Shown: positions 1 to 6,720, counted from the stretch's first letter. The stretch is DNA of 7,926 bases from Actinomycetes bacterium (GCA_025455945.1 JALOLN010000091.1:1-7926); one strand, 5' to 3'. Notes: generated by a model not told the origin, from the letters alone. Translations and numbers: made by a program.

Positions 1-401
1 CGGCGCTCGCGCCGGCCGACCCCGCGGTACACCAGCGGCAGCGCCACGTTGTCCACGGCCGTCGTCCGGGCCAGCAGCTGGAAGGACTGGAAGACGAAGC
101 CGATGGTCCGGTTCCGCAGGGTGGCCAGCTCGGCGTCGTCCATCTCCCGCACGTCCCGGCCCCCGATGCGCAGCCGGCCCTCGGTGGGCCGGTCGAGGCA
201 CCCGACGAGGTGCATCAGCGTCGACTTGCCCGACCCGGACGGCCCGACCACCGCGACGAACTCGCCGGGGTGGATCTCCAGCGACACCCCGCGCAGCGCC
301 CTGACCTCGGCGCCCTCCAGCCGGTAGACGCGGCTGACGTCGACCGCCTCGACGGTCGGGCCGCCCCGCGGTTGCCCACCGACGTCCCCCCGGGTGGTCA
401 C
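1..401 (-). CDS. ABC transporter ATP-binding protein, MacB/LolD type (partial, C-terminus off left edge)
   Basis: This is the ATPase subunit of a MacB/LolD-type ABC exporter, which powers substrate extrusion or lipoprotein/peptide handling at the membrane. About 133 N-terminal residues are visible. The Walker A motif GPSGSGKST lies at residues 53-61 and the Q-loop region FVFQSFQLL at about 102-110, followed by a VALPLVYRGV stretch typical of the family. The signature motif, Walker B and H-loop lie beyond the window edge. The start is a GTG at 401-399 inside a GTGA overlap with the stop codon of the adaptor gene, which implies translational coupling. About 15 residues precede the usual family start, so a slightly later start cannot be excluded. 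A MacB-like permease (FtsX domain) is expected next, off the left edge. Family is certain; the substrate is unknown. Confidence 0.93.
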   Translation of the reverse strand, partial: MTTRGDVGGQPRGGPTVEAVDVSRVYRLEGAEVRALRGVSLEIHPGEFVAVVGPSGSGKSTLMHLVGCLDRPTEGRLRIGGRDVREMDDAELATLRNRTIGFVFQSFQLLARTTAVDNVALPLVYRGVGRRER

Positions 402-1762
402 GGACCGTCGACCTGCTGTCCCTCGGTGACGACGTCGGCGCCCTTGACGACGACCGACTCCCCCACCGCCAGGCCCTCGACGACCTCGACGAGGTCCTCA
501 CCCTGCGCGCCGAGGCGCACGTCGCGCAGCGAGGCCACGCCGTCCTCGACGACCCAGACGGCGTCACGGGTCCCGTCCCGGAAGACGGCCGGGGCGGGCA
601 CGGCGACCACGCCCTCGGCGGTGCGGACCCGCAGCGCGGCCACCGCGGACATGCCGGGGCGTGGCTGCGGCGCCGGGTCACCGGCCTGGGTCGTGCCACC
701 GCCGAGGGAGAGCCGGACGACGTAGGCCACCCCGCCCCGGCCCGACGCGGTGGGGGTGAGGTCGACCGAGGTCACGGTGGCCGCGTACGAGGCGTCCGGC
801 ACAGCGTCCAGCTCGACGTCCGCGGGCACCCCCGGGCTGACCAGCAGGACGTCGGTCTCGTCCACGGACGCCGCCAGCGACAGCGTGGACACGTCGGTCA
901 CCGTCAGCAGCTGGCTGCCGGCGGTGACCGGGGTGCCGACCTCGAGGACCCCGGTGACGCTCGCCGACCCGCCCGAGGAGCCCCCGAGCAGGGACTGCGC
1001 CTGGCCCTGCACCGACTCGGGCAGCTGGCTGACGAGGTCGCCCAGGCCGCTGTCGGCGCCGGCGCTCACCCCGCCGAGGACCACCGTGCCCGGGATCGGT
1101 GCGCGGACCGTGAGCGCGTCGACCGTCGCCTGGGCGGCGGCCACCGCGGCCCGGGTCTGCACCCGCTGCGCGGAGGCCAGCGCGGCGGCGGCCCGCTCGA
1201 TGCTGCCCAGCCCGGCGTCCACCTGGGCCAGCGCCCTCCCGGCGGAGGACCGGGCTGCCGCGTACTGCGCCTCCGCGGAGGCGACCCCGGCCAGCGCCTG
1301 GGCCCGCTGGGCGGGGTCCGGGATCGCCTCGGCCGCCTGGCGAGCGGTCGCGAACGCCCGGGCCGCGGCGGCGTCGGCCCGGGTCAGCGCGGAGCGGTCC
1401 ACCGACGGCACGCTGAGCGATCCGCCGCGCGCGGCCGCGGCGTCCGCCGTCCTCGCCTGGGTGAGGGCCGCCTGGGCGGACGGGCTGGCGATCGTCAGCA
1501 GCACCTGTCCGGCCCGGACCTGGGTGCCGTCGGTGACGGAGACGGACGCGACCCGGCCGCTGGCCGGTGCGGACACCGTGGCCGTGGCCCGGGCCACCAC
1601 CGACGCCGGGGCCTCGACGACCTCGGTCACCGTGTCGAGGCCCACCTCCGCCACGCGGATGTCGGGCGGCGGCTCGCCGCTGCACGCCGCGACCGGGAGG
1701 ACTGCGAGCGCCACGGCGGCCCCGGCGACGGACCATCGACGGCGAGCGGACACGGCGGACAC
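398..1762 (-). CDS. Periplasmic-adaptor lipoprotein of a MacA/HlyD-type efflux system
   Basis: This is a membrane-fusion/adaptor protein (HlyD/MFP family, MacA-like), 454 residues, expected to be anchored on the outer face of the membrane and to work with the ABC ATPase encoded next. The N-terminus is a lipoprotein signal: RRR at 7-9, a hydrophobic stretch at about 11-25, and lipobox PVAAC with Cys27. The first lipoyl half is at about 62-92 (SAPASGRVASVSVTDGT then VRAGQVLLTI). An Ala-rich helical hairpin at about 95-215 should form a coiled coil. The second lipoyl half starts at about 218 (VRAPIPGTVV) and is interrupted by a Gly/Ser-rich insert at about 229-272. A beta-barrel follows at about 290-380, then a membrane-proximal domain at about 385-450. 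The GTG at 1762 is favoured because a TACGAT hexamer sits exactly six bases upstream, fitting a leaderless transcript. A second in-frame GTG at 1753 is possible, with GAGG 11 bases before it. Substrate unknown. Confidence 0.93.
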   Translation of the reverse strand: MSAVSARRRWSVAGAAVALAVLPVAACSGEPPPDIRVAEVGLDTVTEVVEAPASVVARATATVSAPASGRVASVSVTDGTQVRAGQVLLTIASPSAQAALTQARTADAAAARGGSLSVPSVDRSALTRADAAAARAFATARQAAEAIPDPAQRAQALAGVASAEAQYAAARSSAGRALAQVDAGLGSIERAAAALASAQRVQTRAAVAAAQATVDALTVRAPIPGTVVLGGVSAGADSGLGDLVSQLPESVQGQAQSLLGGSSGGSASVTGVLEVGTPVTAGSQLLTVTDVSTLSLAASVDETDVLLVSPGVPADVELDAVPDASYAATVTSVDLTPTASGRGGVAYVVRLSLGGGTTQAGDPAPQPRPGMSAVAALRVRTAEGVVAVPAPAVFRDGTRDAVWVVEDGVASLRDVRLGAQGEDLVEVVEGLAVGESVVVKGADVVTEGQQVDGP

Positions 1763-1768
1763 CGCCTC

Positions 1769-1774
1769 ATCGTA
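1769..1774 (-). promoter_or_regulatory. Putative -10 hexamer (TACGAT) for the efflux operon, probably leaderless
   Basis: On the minus strand TACGAT fits the actinobacterial -10 pattern TAnnnT. Six bases (GAGGCG) separate it from the GTG at 1762, so transcription would start at or next to the first base of the start codon. That is the spacing seen in leaderless actinobacterial transcripts. I see no good -35 element. The assignment rests on the motif and spacing alone. Confidence 0.45.
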
Positions 1775-1778
1775 GGTT
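1773..1778 (+). promoter_or_regulatory. Putative -10 hexamer (TAGGTT) for ktrBA, overlapping the divergent -10
   Basis: TAGGTT also fits TAnnnT and shares two bases with the opposite-strand TACGAT. It would place the start of transcription near 1785, giving a leader of about 37 bases that contains the ribosome binding site AGAGGGGAG at 1808-1816. No clear -35 element is visible. The whole divergent gap is only 59 bases (1763-1821), so any promoter for ktrBA must lie here or inside the start of the adaptor gene. Confidence 0.35.
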
Positions 1779-1821
1779 TGGCCCGGCAGGACGGCGCGCG
1801 CAGGGCGAGAGGGGAGCGGCG

Positions 1822-3177
1822 GTGGCCCGGGCCAGGCTGAGGGCGGCGCGCCTGGGACGGCGTAACCCCGCCCAGGTCGTCTCGCTGGCCTTCACCGTCG
1901 CCCTGCTCGTCGGGACGGCGCTGCTCATGCTCCCGCCGGCCCGCTCCGGGCCCGGCGGCGCGCCCTTCGTGACCGCGCTGTTCACGTCGGCGTCCGCGGT
2001 GTGCGTGGTCGGGCTCGGGCTGGTCGACACCGCCACCTACTGGAGCCCGCTCGGGCAGGGGATCATCGTCGCCCTCGTCCAGGTGGGCGGCTTCGGCATC
2101 ATCGTCGGAGCGTCACTGGTCGGGATCGTCGTGTCCCGTCGGCTCGGGCTGCGCACCCGGCTGACCGCCCAGGCCGAGACCCGGGCCCTCGACCTCGCCG
2201 ACGTCCGCCGGGTCGTCATCGGCGTCGCGGTCATCACCGTCGTGGTGGAGGCGGCCACCGCCCTCGTGCTGACGCTGCGGCTCGCCCTGCACTACGGCGA
2301 GCCGGCCGGACTGGCCGCCTGGCACGGGGTCTTCCTCGCCGTGACCTCGTACAACAACGCCGGCTTCGCGCCGTACTCGGACAACCTCATGGGGTTCGTC
2401 TCCGACCCCGTGATCTGCCTGCCCATCGGCTTCGCGGTCATCATCGGCGGGATCGGCTTCCCGGTGCTGTTCGAGCTGGCCCGGGAGTGGCGGCAGCCGC
2501 GCACCTGGTCGGTGCACACCCGGACCACGCTCATCGTCACCGCGGTGCTGCTGCTCGGCGGCTGGGCGTTCCTCACCACCGCCGAGTGGGGCAACCCCGG
2601 CACCTTCGGCCCGCTGTCGGCCGGCGGCAAGACGCTGGCCGGGTTCTTCCACTCGGTGCAGCCACGCACGGCCGGCTTCAACACCGTCGACTACGCCCAG
2701 ATGCAGCCGGAGTCGATCCTGCTCACCCAGGTCCTGATGTTCATCGGCGGCGGCAGCGGGAGCACCGCCGGCGGCATCCGGGTCACGACCCTGGCCGTGC
2801 TCGCGTTCGCCGTGCGCGCCGAGGTCACAGGCTCCCGCGACGTCAACGCGTTCAACCGCCGACTCCCCATGAGCGCCGTCCGGCAGGCCGCGGTGATCAC
2901 CGTCGTGACCGGTGCGATCGCGCTGACCGGCACCGGCGCGCTGCTCCTCGCCAGCGACCTGCCCTTCACCGAGGCCTCCTTCGAGATCATCTCCGCGCTG
3001 GGGACGGTCGGCCTGTCGCTGAACGTCACCGCCGGCCTCACCGGCCTGGCTCCCCTGGTCGTGACCGCCGTGATGTTCGTCGGCAGACTGGGGCCAGTCA
3101 CCCTGGGCGCCGCGCTCGCGCTGCGCGAGACGCAGTCGCTGTACCGACTGCCCGAGGAACGGACGATCGTTGGATAA
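1822..3177 (+). CDS. ktrB: Potassium uptake protein, KtrB/TrkH-type pore subunit
   Basis: This integral membrane pore subunit carries K+ (sometimes Na+-coupled) into the cell together with an RCK regulatory subunit. The 451 residues match the usual KtrB length. Four pore-loop repeats are visible with their filter glycines: SAVCVVGLG (Gly64), TSYNNAGFAP (Gly181), VQPRTAGFNT (Gly285) and SALGTVGLSL (Gly397). The gating intramembrane loop of the third repeat is FIGGGSGSTAGGI at about 307-319. The basic N-terminus (residues 2-15) suits a cytoplasmic location. The open frame extends upstream into the antisense of the adaptor gene, but GTG 1822 is preferred: AGAGGGGAG ends five bases before it and the first helix then starts at about residue 18. 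Its 3' end overlaps the next gene, which encodes the partner subunit. Recognition as KtrB/TrkH is firm; Ktr rather than Trk is inferred from the size and from the small single-unit partner. Confidence 0.96.
   Translation: MARARLRAARLGRRNPAQVVSLAFTVALLVGTALLMLPPARSGPGGAPFVTALFTSASAVCVVGLGLVDTATYWSPLGQGIIVALVQVGGFGIIVGASLVGIVVSRRLGLRTRLTAQAETRALDLADVRRVVIGVAVITVVVEAATALVLTLRLALHYGEPAGLAAWHGVFLAVTSYNNAGFAPYSDNLMGFVSDPVICLPIGFAVIIGGIGFPVLFELAREWRQPRTWSVHTRTTLIVTAVLLLGGWAFLTTAEWGNPGTFGPLSAGGKTLAGFFHSVQPRTAGFNTVDYAQMQPESILLTQVLMFIGGGSGSTAGGIRVTTLAVLAFAVRAEVTGSRDVNAFNRRLPMSAVRQAAVITVVTGAIALTGTGALLLASDLPFTEASFEIISALGTVGLSLNVTAGLTGLAPLVVTAVMFVGRLGPVTLGAALALRETQSLYRLPEERTIVG
3154..3159 (+). promoter_or_regulatory. 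Ribosome binding site (GAGGAA) deciding the TTG start of ktrA
   Basis: GAGGAA lies inside the end of ktrB, ten bases before TTG 3170. It is a better match than AGGA three bases before the alternative in-frame GTG at 3191, so it favours the TTG. Confidence 0.5.
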
Positions 3178-3829
3178 GTACTCAGGACCGGTGGCGGTCA
3201 TCGGCCTCGGCCGGTTCGGCAGCGCCGTGGCCCAGATCCTCGTCGAGCAGGGCCGGGAGGTCCTGGCCGTCGAGACCGACCCCCGCCTGGTGCAGGCGTG
3301 GGCCCCCGCCCTCACCCACGTCGTCGAGGCCGACGCGACGAGCCTGGAGGCGCTGCGCCAGCTCGGCATCGGCGAGTTCCAGCAGGCGGTCGTGGCGATC
3401 GGCACGGGGGTGGAGGCCAGCGTTCTCTGCGTGGCCGCGCTGGCCGACCTCGGCGTCCCGGACATCTGGGCCAAGGCGCTCACCAAGGAGCACGCCCGGA
3501 TCCTGCAGCGGATGGGCGCCACCCACGTCGTCTTCCCCGAGCGGGAGATGGGGGTGCGGGTCGGCCACCAGGTCGCCGACGGCGTCCTGGAGTACCTCGA
3601 GTTCGACGACGGCCTGGCCATGGTCAAGGCGACGCCGCCTGTCGAGGCCGTCGGGCGGACCCTCGGCCAAGCGGCGCTCCGCTCGAAGTACGGCATCACC
3701 GTCGTCGCGATCAAGCGGACGGGCGAGGACTTCACCTACACCACGGCGGAGACCGTGGTGCACGCCGACGACGTCCTCGTCGCCGCCGGGCGCAAGGACC
3801 GCATCGCAAGGTTCATGGTGCTGCCCTGA
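3170..3829 (+). CDS. ktrA: Potassium uptake regulatory subunit, KtrA/TrkA type (RCK domains)
   Basis: This is the cytoplasmic RCK subunit that assembles as a ring under KtrB and gates K+ flow in response to bound nucleotide. It has 219 residues, one RCK unit as in KtrA; TrkA has two. An N-terminal Rossmann fold carries GLGRFG at 12-17, an acidic residue at the end of the second strand (AVETD, Glu35) and EAD at 53-55. The RCK-N domain runs to about 135, and an RCK-C (TrkA-C) domain at about 140-219 begins at LEYLEF and ends with VLVAAGRKDRIARF. The TTG start overlaps the end of ktrB by 8 bases, so the two are probably translationally coupled. A GTG at 3191 is an alternative but would begin inside the first beta strand. 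Its last 17 bases overlap the end of the convergent MFS gene. RCK-C domains of some bacteria bind c-di-AMP; nothing here proves that for this protein. Confidence 0.96.
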   Translation: MDKYSGPVAVIGLGRFGSAVAQILVEQGREVLAVETDPRLVQAWAPALTHVVEADATSLEALRQLGIGEFQQAVVAIGTGVEASVLCVAALADLGVPDIWAKALTKEHARILQRMGATHVVFPEREMGVRVGHQVADGVLEYLEFDDGLAMVKATPPVEAVGRTLGQAALRSKYGITVVAIKRTGEDFTYTTAETVVHADDVLVAAGRKDRIARFMVLP

Positions 3830-4979
3830 GCGACGCGGCGGGGACGGCGAACGACCCCGCCAGCCAGACGATGACGAGGGTCACGGGGACGAGCACGGCG
3901 ATGGCGGCCCGCAGCGAGGCCAGCTCGGCGAGGACCCCCACCAGCGGGGCGCCGACGAGGAACCCCAGGTAGTTGAAGACGTTCACCCTGGCCACCGCCA
4001 CGCCGCTGCCGCGCGGGTCCCAGGCGGCCGCTGCGACGAAGGCCTGCGGCAGCACCACGCACAGCCCCAGCCCGAGCAGGGCGAACCCGACCAGCCCGAG
4101 CCCGGGCCCCGGCGCGGCGACGAGCAGCAGCACGGCTGCCGTGGCCACCAGCCCGCCGGTCCGCACGAGGGTCACCGGCCCCAGCCGGGCGACCAGCCAG
4201 TCCCCCAGCACCCGGCCGGCGAGCATCGCGGTGGCGTAGCCGGCGTAGGCCAGGGCGGCCACCGACTCGCTGCTGCCCAGGGCGTCGGTGAGGTAGACGG
4301 CGCTCCAGTTGGACGTCGTCGAGTCGGCGACGAACAGCGCGGTGACGGCCGCGCCGAGGACGAGGATCGGCCGCCACGGCACCTGCCCGGGACCGCCGGT
4401 CGCGTCGACGACCGGCTGATGGCTCCCGCGCCCGAGCAGCCCGGGCCCGGCCAGCAGGTCGGCGGGCACGAGCACCACGGCCACCACCGCGAAGAACGTG
4501 GCGAGCGACCAGCCGCTGTCCGCCGCCACCGAGGCGGCGACCGCCCCAAGGATCCCGGCCAGGCTCCACACCGCGTAGAACCCGTTGACCGCCGGCCGGC
4601 CGCTCGCCTCCTGGTACTGCACGCCCTGCATGCTCATCGTGGCGTCGACGGACCCCAGCCCAAGCCCCACCGCCACCAGCGCCGCGACCAGCAGAGGCAG
4701 GGTCGGCGCCGCCCCCACGGCCAGCACGGCCAGCGGCACGAGCGGTCCGGCGACCCGCAGCACCGGGGCACTGCCGAACCGGCCGCTCAGCGCCCCGGCG
4801 GCCAGGCTGCCGCCCCCGGCCACCAGCGGGACGAGGAACAGCAGCAGGGCGAGCTCGCCGTCGGACAGGCCGAAGCGGTCCTTCAGCGCCGGGATCCGGG
4901 TGACGAGGACGGCGAACGAGGCCCCCTGGACGAAGAACGCGGTGGCAACGGCCCCGCGGGCCCGCCGCAGCCCGGTCAG
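3813..4979 (-). CDS. MFS transporter, YbjJ-like, with no canonical start codon
   Basis: This is a major facilitator superfamily permease of about 388 residues and probably 12 membrane helices; the substrate is unknown. The pattern FFVQGASFAVLVTRIPALKD at about 15-34 followed by GLSDGEL, then SVDATMSMQGV and NGFYAVWSLAG in the first half and SNWSAVYLTDALG later, resembles E. coli YbjJ and its relatives. The frame opens immediately after the proC stop codon and contains no ATG, GTG or TTG until GTG 4823. That late start would remove the first helix and this conserved N-terminus. I place the start at CTG 4979, which has AGGG seven bases upstream at 4990-4987; CTG 4970 is a weaker choice. Start-codon loss by mutation or sequencing error is also possible. 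It is last in the five-gene row, and its end overlaps ktrA tail to tail. Confidence 0.8.
   Translation of the reverse strand: MTGLRRARGAVATAFFVQGASFAVLVTRIPALKDRFGLSDGELALLLFLVPLVAGGGSLAAGALSGRFGSAPVLRVAGPLVPLAVLAVGAAPTLPLLVAALVAVGLGLGSVDATMSMQGVQYQEASGRPAVNGFYAVWSLAGILGAVAASVAADSGWSLATFFAVVAVVLVPADLLAGPGLLGRGSHQPVVDATGGPGQVPWRPILVLGAAVTALFVADSTTSNWSAVYLTDALGSSESVAALAYAGYATAMLAGRVLGDWLVARLGPVTLVRTGGLVATAAVLLLVAAPGPGLGLVGFALLGLGLCVVLPQAFVAAAAWDPRGSGVAVARVNVFNYLGFLVGAPLVGVLAELASLRAAIAVLVPVTLVIVWLAGSFAVPAASLRAAP
3837..3861 (+). terminator. GC-rich hairpin just after ktrA, possible terminator
   Basis: GGCGGGG (3837-3843) pairs perfectly with CCCCGCC (3855-3861) around an 11-base loop, starting 8 bases after the ktrA stop codon. 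No T-run follows, so it is not a classical intrinsic terminator; actinobacterial terminators often lack one. It also lies within the coding sequence of the convergent MFS gene, so the pairing may be chance in GC-rich DNA. Confidence 0.3.
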
Positions 4980-4982
4980 GGG

Positions 4983-5789
4983 TCAGCCCTGGCCGCTGGC
5001 CAGCTGCCGGGAGCGGTCCCGGGCGGCCTCCATCGCGGTGAGGAACGCGGCCCGCACCTTGTGGTCCTCCAGCTCGCGGACCGCGGCCGCGGTGGTGCCC
5101 GCCGGCGACGTCACGTTCTCGCGGAGCACGGTCGGGTGCTCGCCGGTCTCCTTGAGCATCTTGGCCGCCCCCACGAGGGTCTGGACGACGAGCTCGGTCG
5201 CGGTGGCCCGGGGCAGGCCGAGGTGGACGCCCGCCTCGATCATCGACTCGACGACGAAGAAGATGTACGCGGGCCCGCTGCCGGAGATGGCCGTGACGGC
5301 GTCCTGCTGCTTCTCCGGCACCCGGACGACCCGCCCGACCGAGCGCAGCAGCGCCTCGGCCTCCTCGAGGTGGCCCTCGTCGCAGTGCTGCCCGGGCGAC
5401 ACCGCCGCCATGCCCTCGTCGACCAGCGCGGGGGTGTTCGGCATGACCCGGACGACCGGCACGCCGTCGGGCAGCCGCTCCTCGATGAACCGGGTGGTGA
5501 TGCCGGCGGCCAGCGACACGACGAGGGCGCCGTCCTGCACGTGCGGGCCGATCTCGTCGAGCAGCGCCCCCATGTCCTGCGGCTTGACGACGAGCACGAC
5601 GGTGTGTGCTCGCGCGACCGCCTCGACGTTGCCCATCACCTCGACGCCGTATCGCTCGGCCAGCTCGCCCGCCCGGTCGGGCCGGCGCTCGGCGACGACG
5701 ATGTCGTCGGCCCGCCGCCCGGCACGGAGCAGCCCCGAGAGCAACGTCTCGCCCATCACGCCGGCGCCCACCACTGCCAGGAGTGCCAC
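4983..5789 (-). CDS. proC: Pyrroline-5-carboxylate reductase
   Basis: This enzyme reduces delta-1-pyrroline-5-carboxylate to L-proline with NAD(P)H, the last step of proline synthesis, in the cytoplasm. Its 268 residues match the family length. The N-terminal Rossmann motif is VVGAGVMGE at 6-14. VVKPQDM at 67-73, SLAAGI at 92-97 and RVMPNTPALVDEGM at 114-127 are standard family blocks. The C-terminal dimer and active-site region has AISGSGPAYIFF at 167-178 and the family signature LRENVTSPAGTTAAAVREL at about 222-240. The GTG start at 5789 is preceded by AAGGG with about eight bases of spacing, three bases after the proline dehydrogenase stop, so the two are almost certainly one transcript. 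In the same frame its TGA is followed directly by the MFS gene. No truncation or missing key block is visible. Confidence 0.97.
   Translation of the reverse strand: MALLAVVGAGVMGETLLSGLLRAGRRADDIVVAERRPDRAGELAERYGVEVMGNVEAVARAHTVVLVVKPQDMGALLDEIGPHVQDGALVVSLAAGITTRFIEERLPDGVPVVRVMPNTPALVDEGMAAVSPGQHCDEGHLEEAEALLRSVGRVVRVPEKQQDAVTAISGSGPAYIFFVVESMIEAGVHLGLPRATATELVVQTLVGAAKMLKETGEHPTVLRENVTSPAGTTAAAVRELEDHKVRAAFLTAMEAARDRSRQLASGQG
4987..4990 (-). promoter_or_regulatory. Shine-Dalgarno-like AGGG before the CTG start of the MFS gene
   Basis: AGGG at the very end of proC stands seven bases before CTG 4979, a normal spacing. The motif is short and common in GC-rich DNA, so the support for a CTG start is moderate only. 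Confidence 0.35.
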
Positions 5790-5792
5790 GAC

Positions 5793-6716
5793 TCAGCCCT
5801 TCGACGTCAGTGCGCGCAGGAACAGCGCGAGGTTGGCCGGCTTCTCGGCCATCCGGCGGACCAGGTACCCGTACCACTCGGTGCCGTAGGGGACGTACAG
5901 GCGCACCGTCTCGCCCTCGTCGGCCAGCCGCCGCTGCTCGTCCGGCCGTACGCCGTACAGCATCTGGAACTCATAAGAGCCCTTCGGCCGGTCGTGCCGG
6001 ACGGCGAGCGCCGCCGCGATCTCGACGAGCCGCGGGTCGTGGGTGGCGACCATCGGGTACCCGTCCCCGGCCATGAGGACCTTCAGGCAGCGCACGAAGG
6101 CGCGGTCGACGTCCTGGCGGTCCTGGAACGCCACCGACTCCGGCTCCTGATAGGCGCCCTTGCACAGCCGCACCCGTGAGCCGGCGAGGTCGCGGCAGTC
6201 GGCCTCGGTGCGGTGCAGGTAGGCCTGCAGCACCGCCCCCGTGCTGGGGTGGTCGCGGCGCAGCTCGGCGAGGACCGCCAGGGTCGAGTCGGTGGTGGTG
6301 TGGTCCTCCATGTCGAGGGTCACCGTGGTGCCGGCGGCGGAGGCGGCGGTGCAGATCGCGTGTGCGTTCTCCAGGGCGATCTGCTCCCCGTCGCCGGGCA
6401 GGGCCTGCCCGACCGCGGAGAGCTTCACGCTGACCTCGGCCGCCCCTGCGAGGCCCGCGTCGGCCAGCCGCTGCAGCAGCAGCACGTAGGCGTCGCGGGT
6501 CGCTGCGGCGTGCGCCGCCTCGAGGACGTCCTCGCCGAGGTGGTCGACGGTGACGCGCAGCCCGCTGTCGACGATGGCCTGAGTCGCCCGGACGGCGTCG
6601 CCGACGGTCTCCCCCGCCACGAAGCGCCGGACGACGTCCCGCGAGACGGGGGCGGTGGCGGCCGTGCGCTTGATGACGTCGCTGCGTGAGACGGCCAGCA
6701 GCACTCGGCGGATCAC
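5793..6716 (-). CDS. pruB: Proline dehydrogenase, monofunctional (FAD-dependent)
   Basis: This enzyme oxidises L-proline to pyrroline-5-carboxylate using FAD and passes electrons to the respiratory chain. It is the first step of proline catabolism and acts at the inner face of the membrane. At 307 residues it is a stand-alone PRODH like those of Thermus and Mycobacterium, not a PutA fusion. Family blocks are DMED (135-138), LQAYLHR (163-169), RVRLCKGAYQEP (181-192), ATHD (224-227), YEFQMLYGVRPD (248-259) and YVPYGTEWYGYLVRRMAE (274-291). The Arg pair 287-288 is the expected substrate-carboxylate ligand. The frame stays open to 7100, but the family N-terminus fits GTG 6716, which has AGGGAGG (6727-6721) four bases before it. 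P5C dehydrogenase, the next catabolic enzyme, is not in the window; instead proC follows after three bases. Confidence 0.96.
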   Translation of the reverse strand: MIRRVLLAVSRSDVIKRTAATAPVSRDVVRRFVAGETVGDAVRATQAIVDSGLRVTVDHLGEDVLEAAHAAATRDAYVLLLQRLADAGLAGAAEVSVKLSAVGQALPGDGEQIALENAHAICTAASAAGTTVTLDMEDHTTTDSTLAVLAELRRDHPSTGAVLQAYLHRTEADCRDLAGSRVRLCKGAYQEPESVAFQDRQDVDRAFVRCLKVLMAGDGYPMVATHDPRLVEIAAALAVRHDRPKGSYEFQMLYGVRPDEQRRLADEGETVRLYVPYGTEWYGYLVRRMAEKPANLALFLRALTSKG

Positions 6717-6720
6717 GCAG

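Noticed and set aside
750..1775. Plus-strand frame of 341 codons antisense to the adaptor gene
   Set aside because: It is an Ala/Ser/Thr-rich mirror of the Ala-rich adaptor coding sequence; no start signal or domain supports it.
1567..1821. Longer N-terminus for KtrB starting at 1567
   Set aside because: The extra 85 residues are Arg/Pro-rich, antisense to the adaptor gene, and GTG 1822 has a proper ribosome binding site and gives the normal family length.
3736..5877. A 713-codon minus-strand frame across the MFS gene and proC
   Set aside because: It is out of frame with both recognised proteins, Arg/Gly/Ala-rich and without any motif, so it is a shadow.
2001..6179. A single plus-strand open frame of 1392 codons crossing ktrB, ktrA and the antisense of three minus-strand genes
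   Set aside because: It overlaps well-recognised proteins on both strands, shows an Arg/Pro/Gly/His-rich composition typical of off-frame reading in GC-rich DNA, changes character at each gene border and has no recognisable domain. Long stop-free shadow frames are expected at this GC content.
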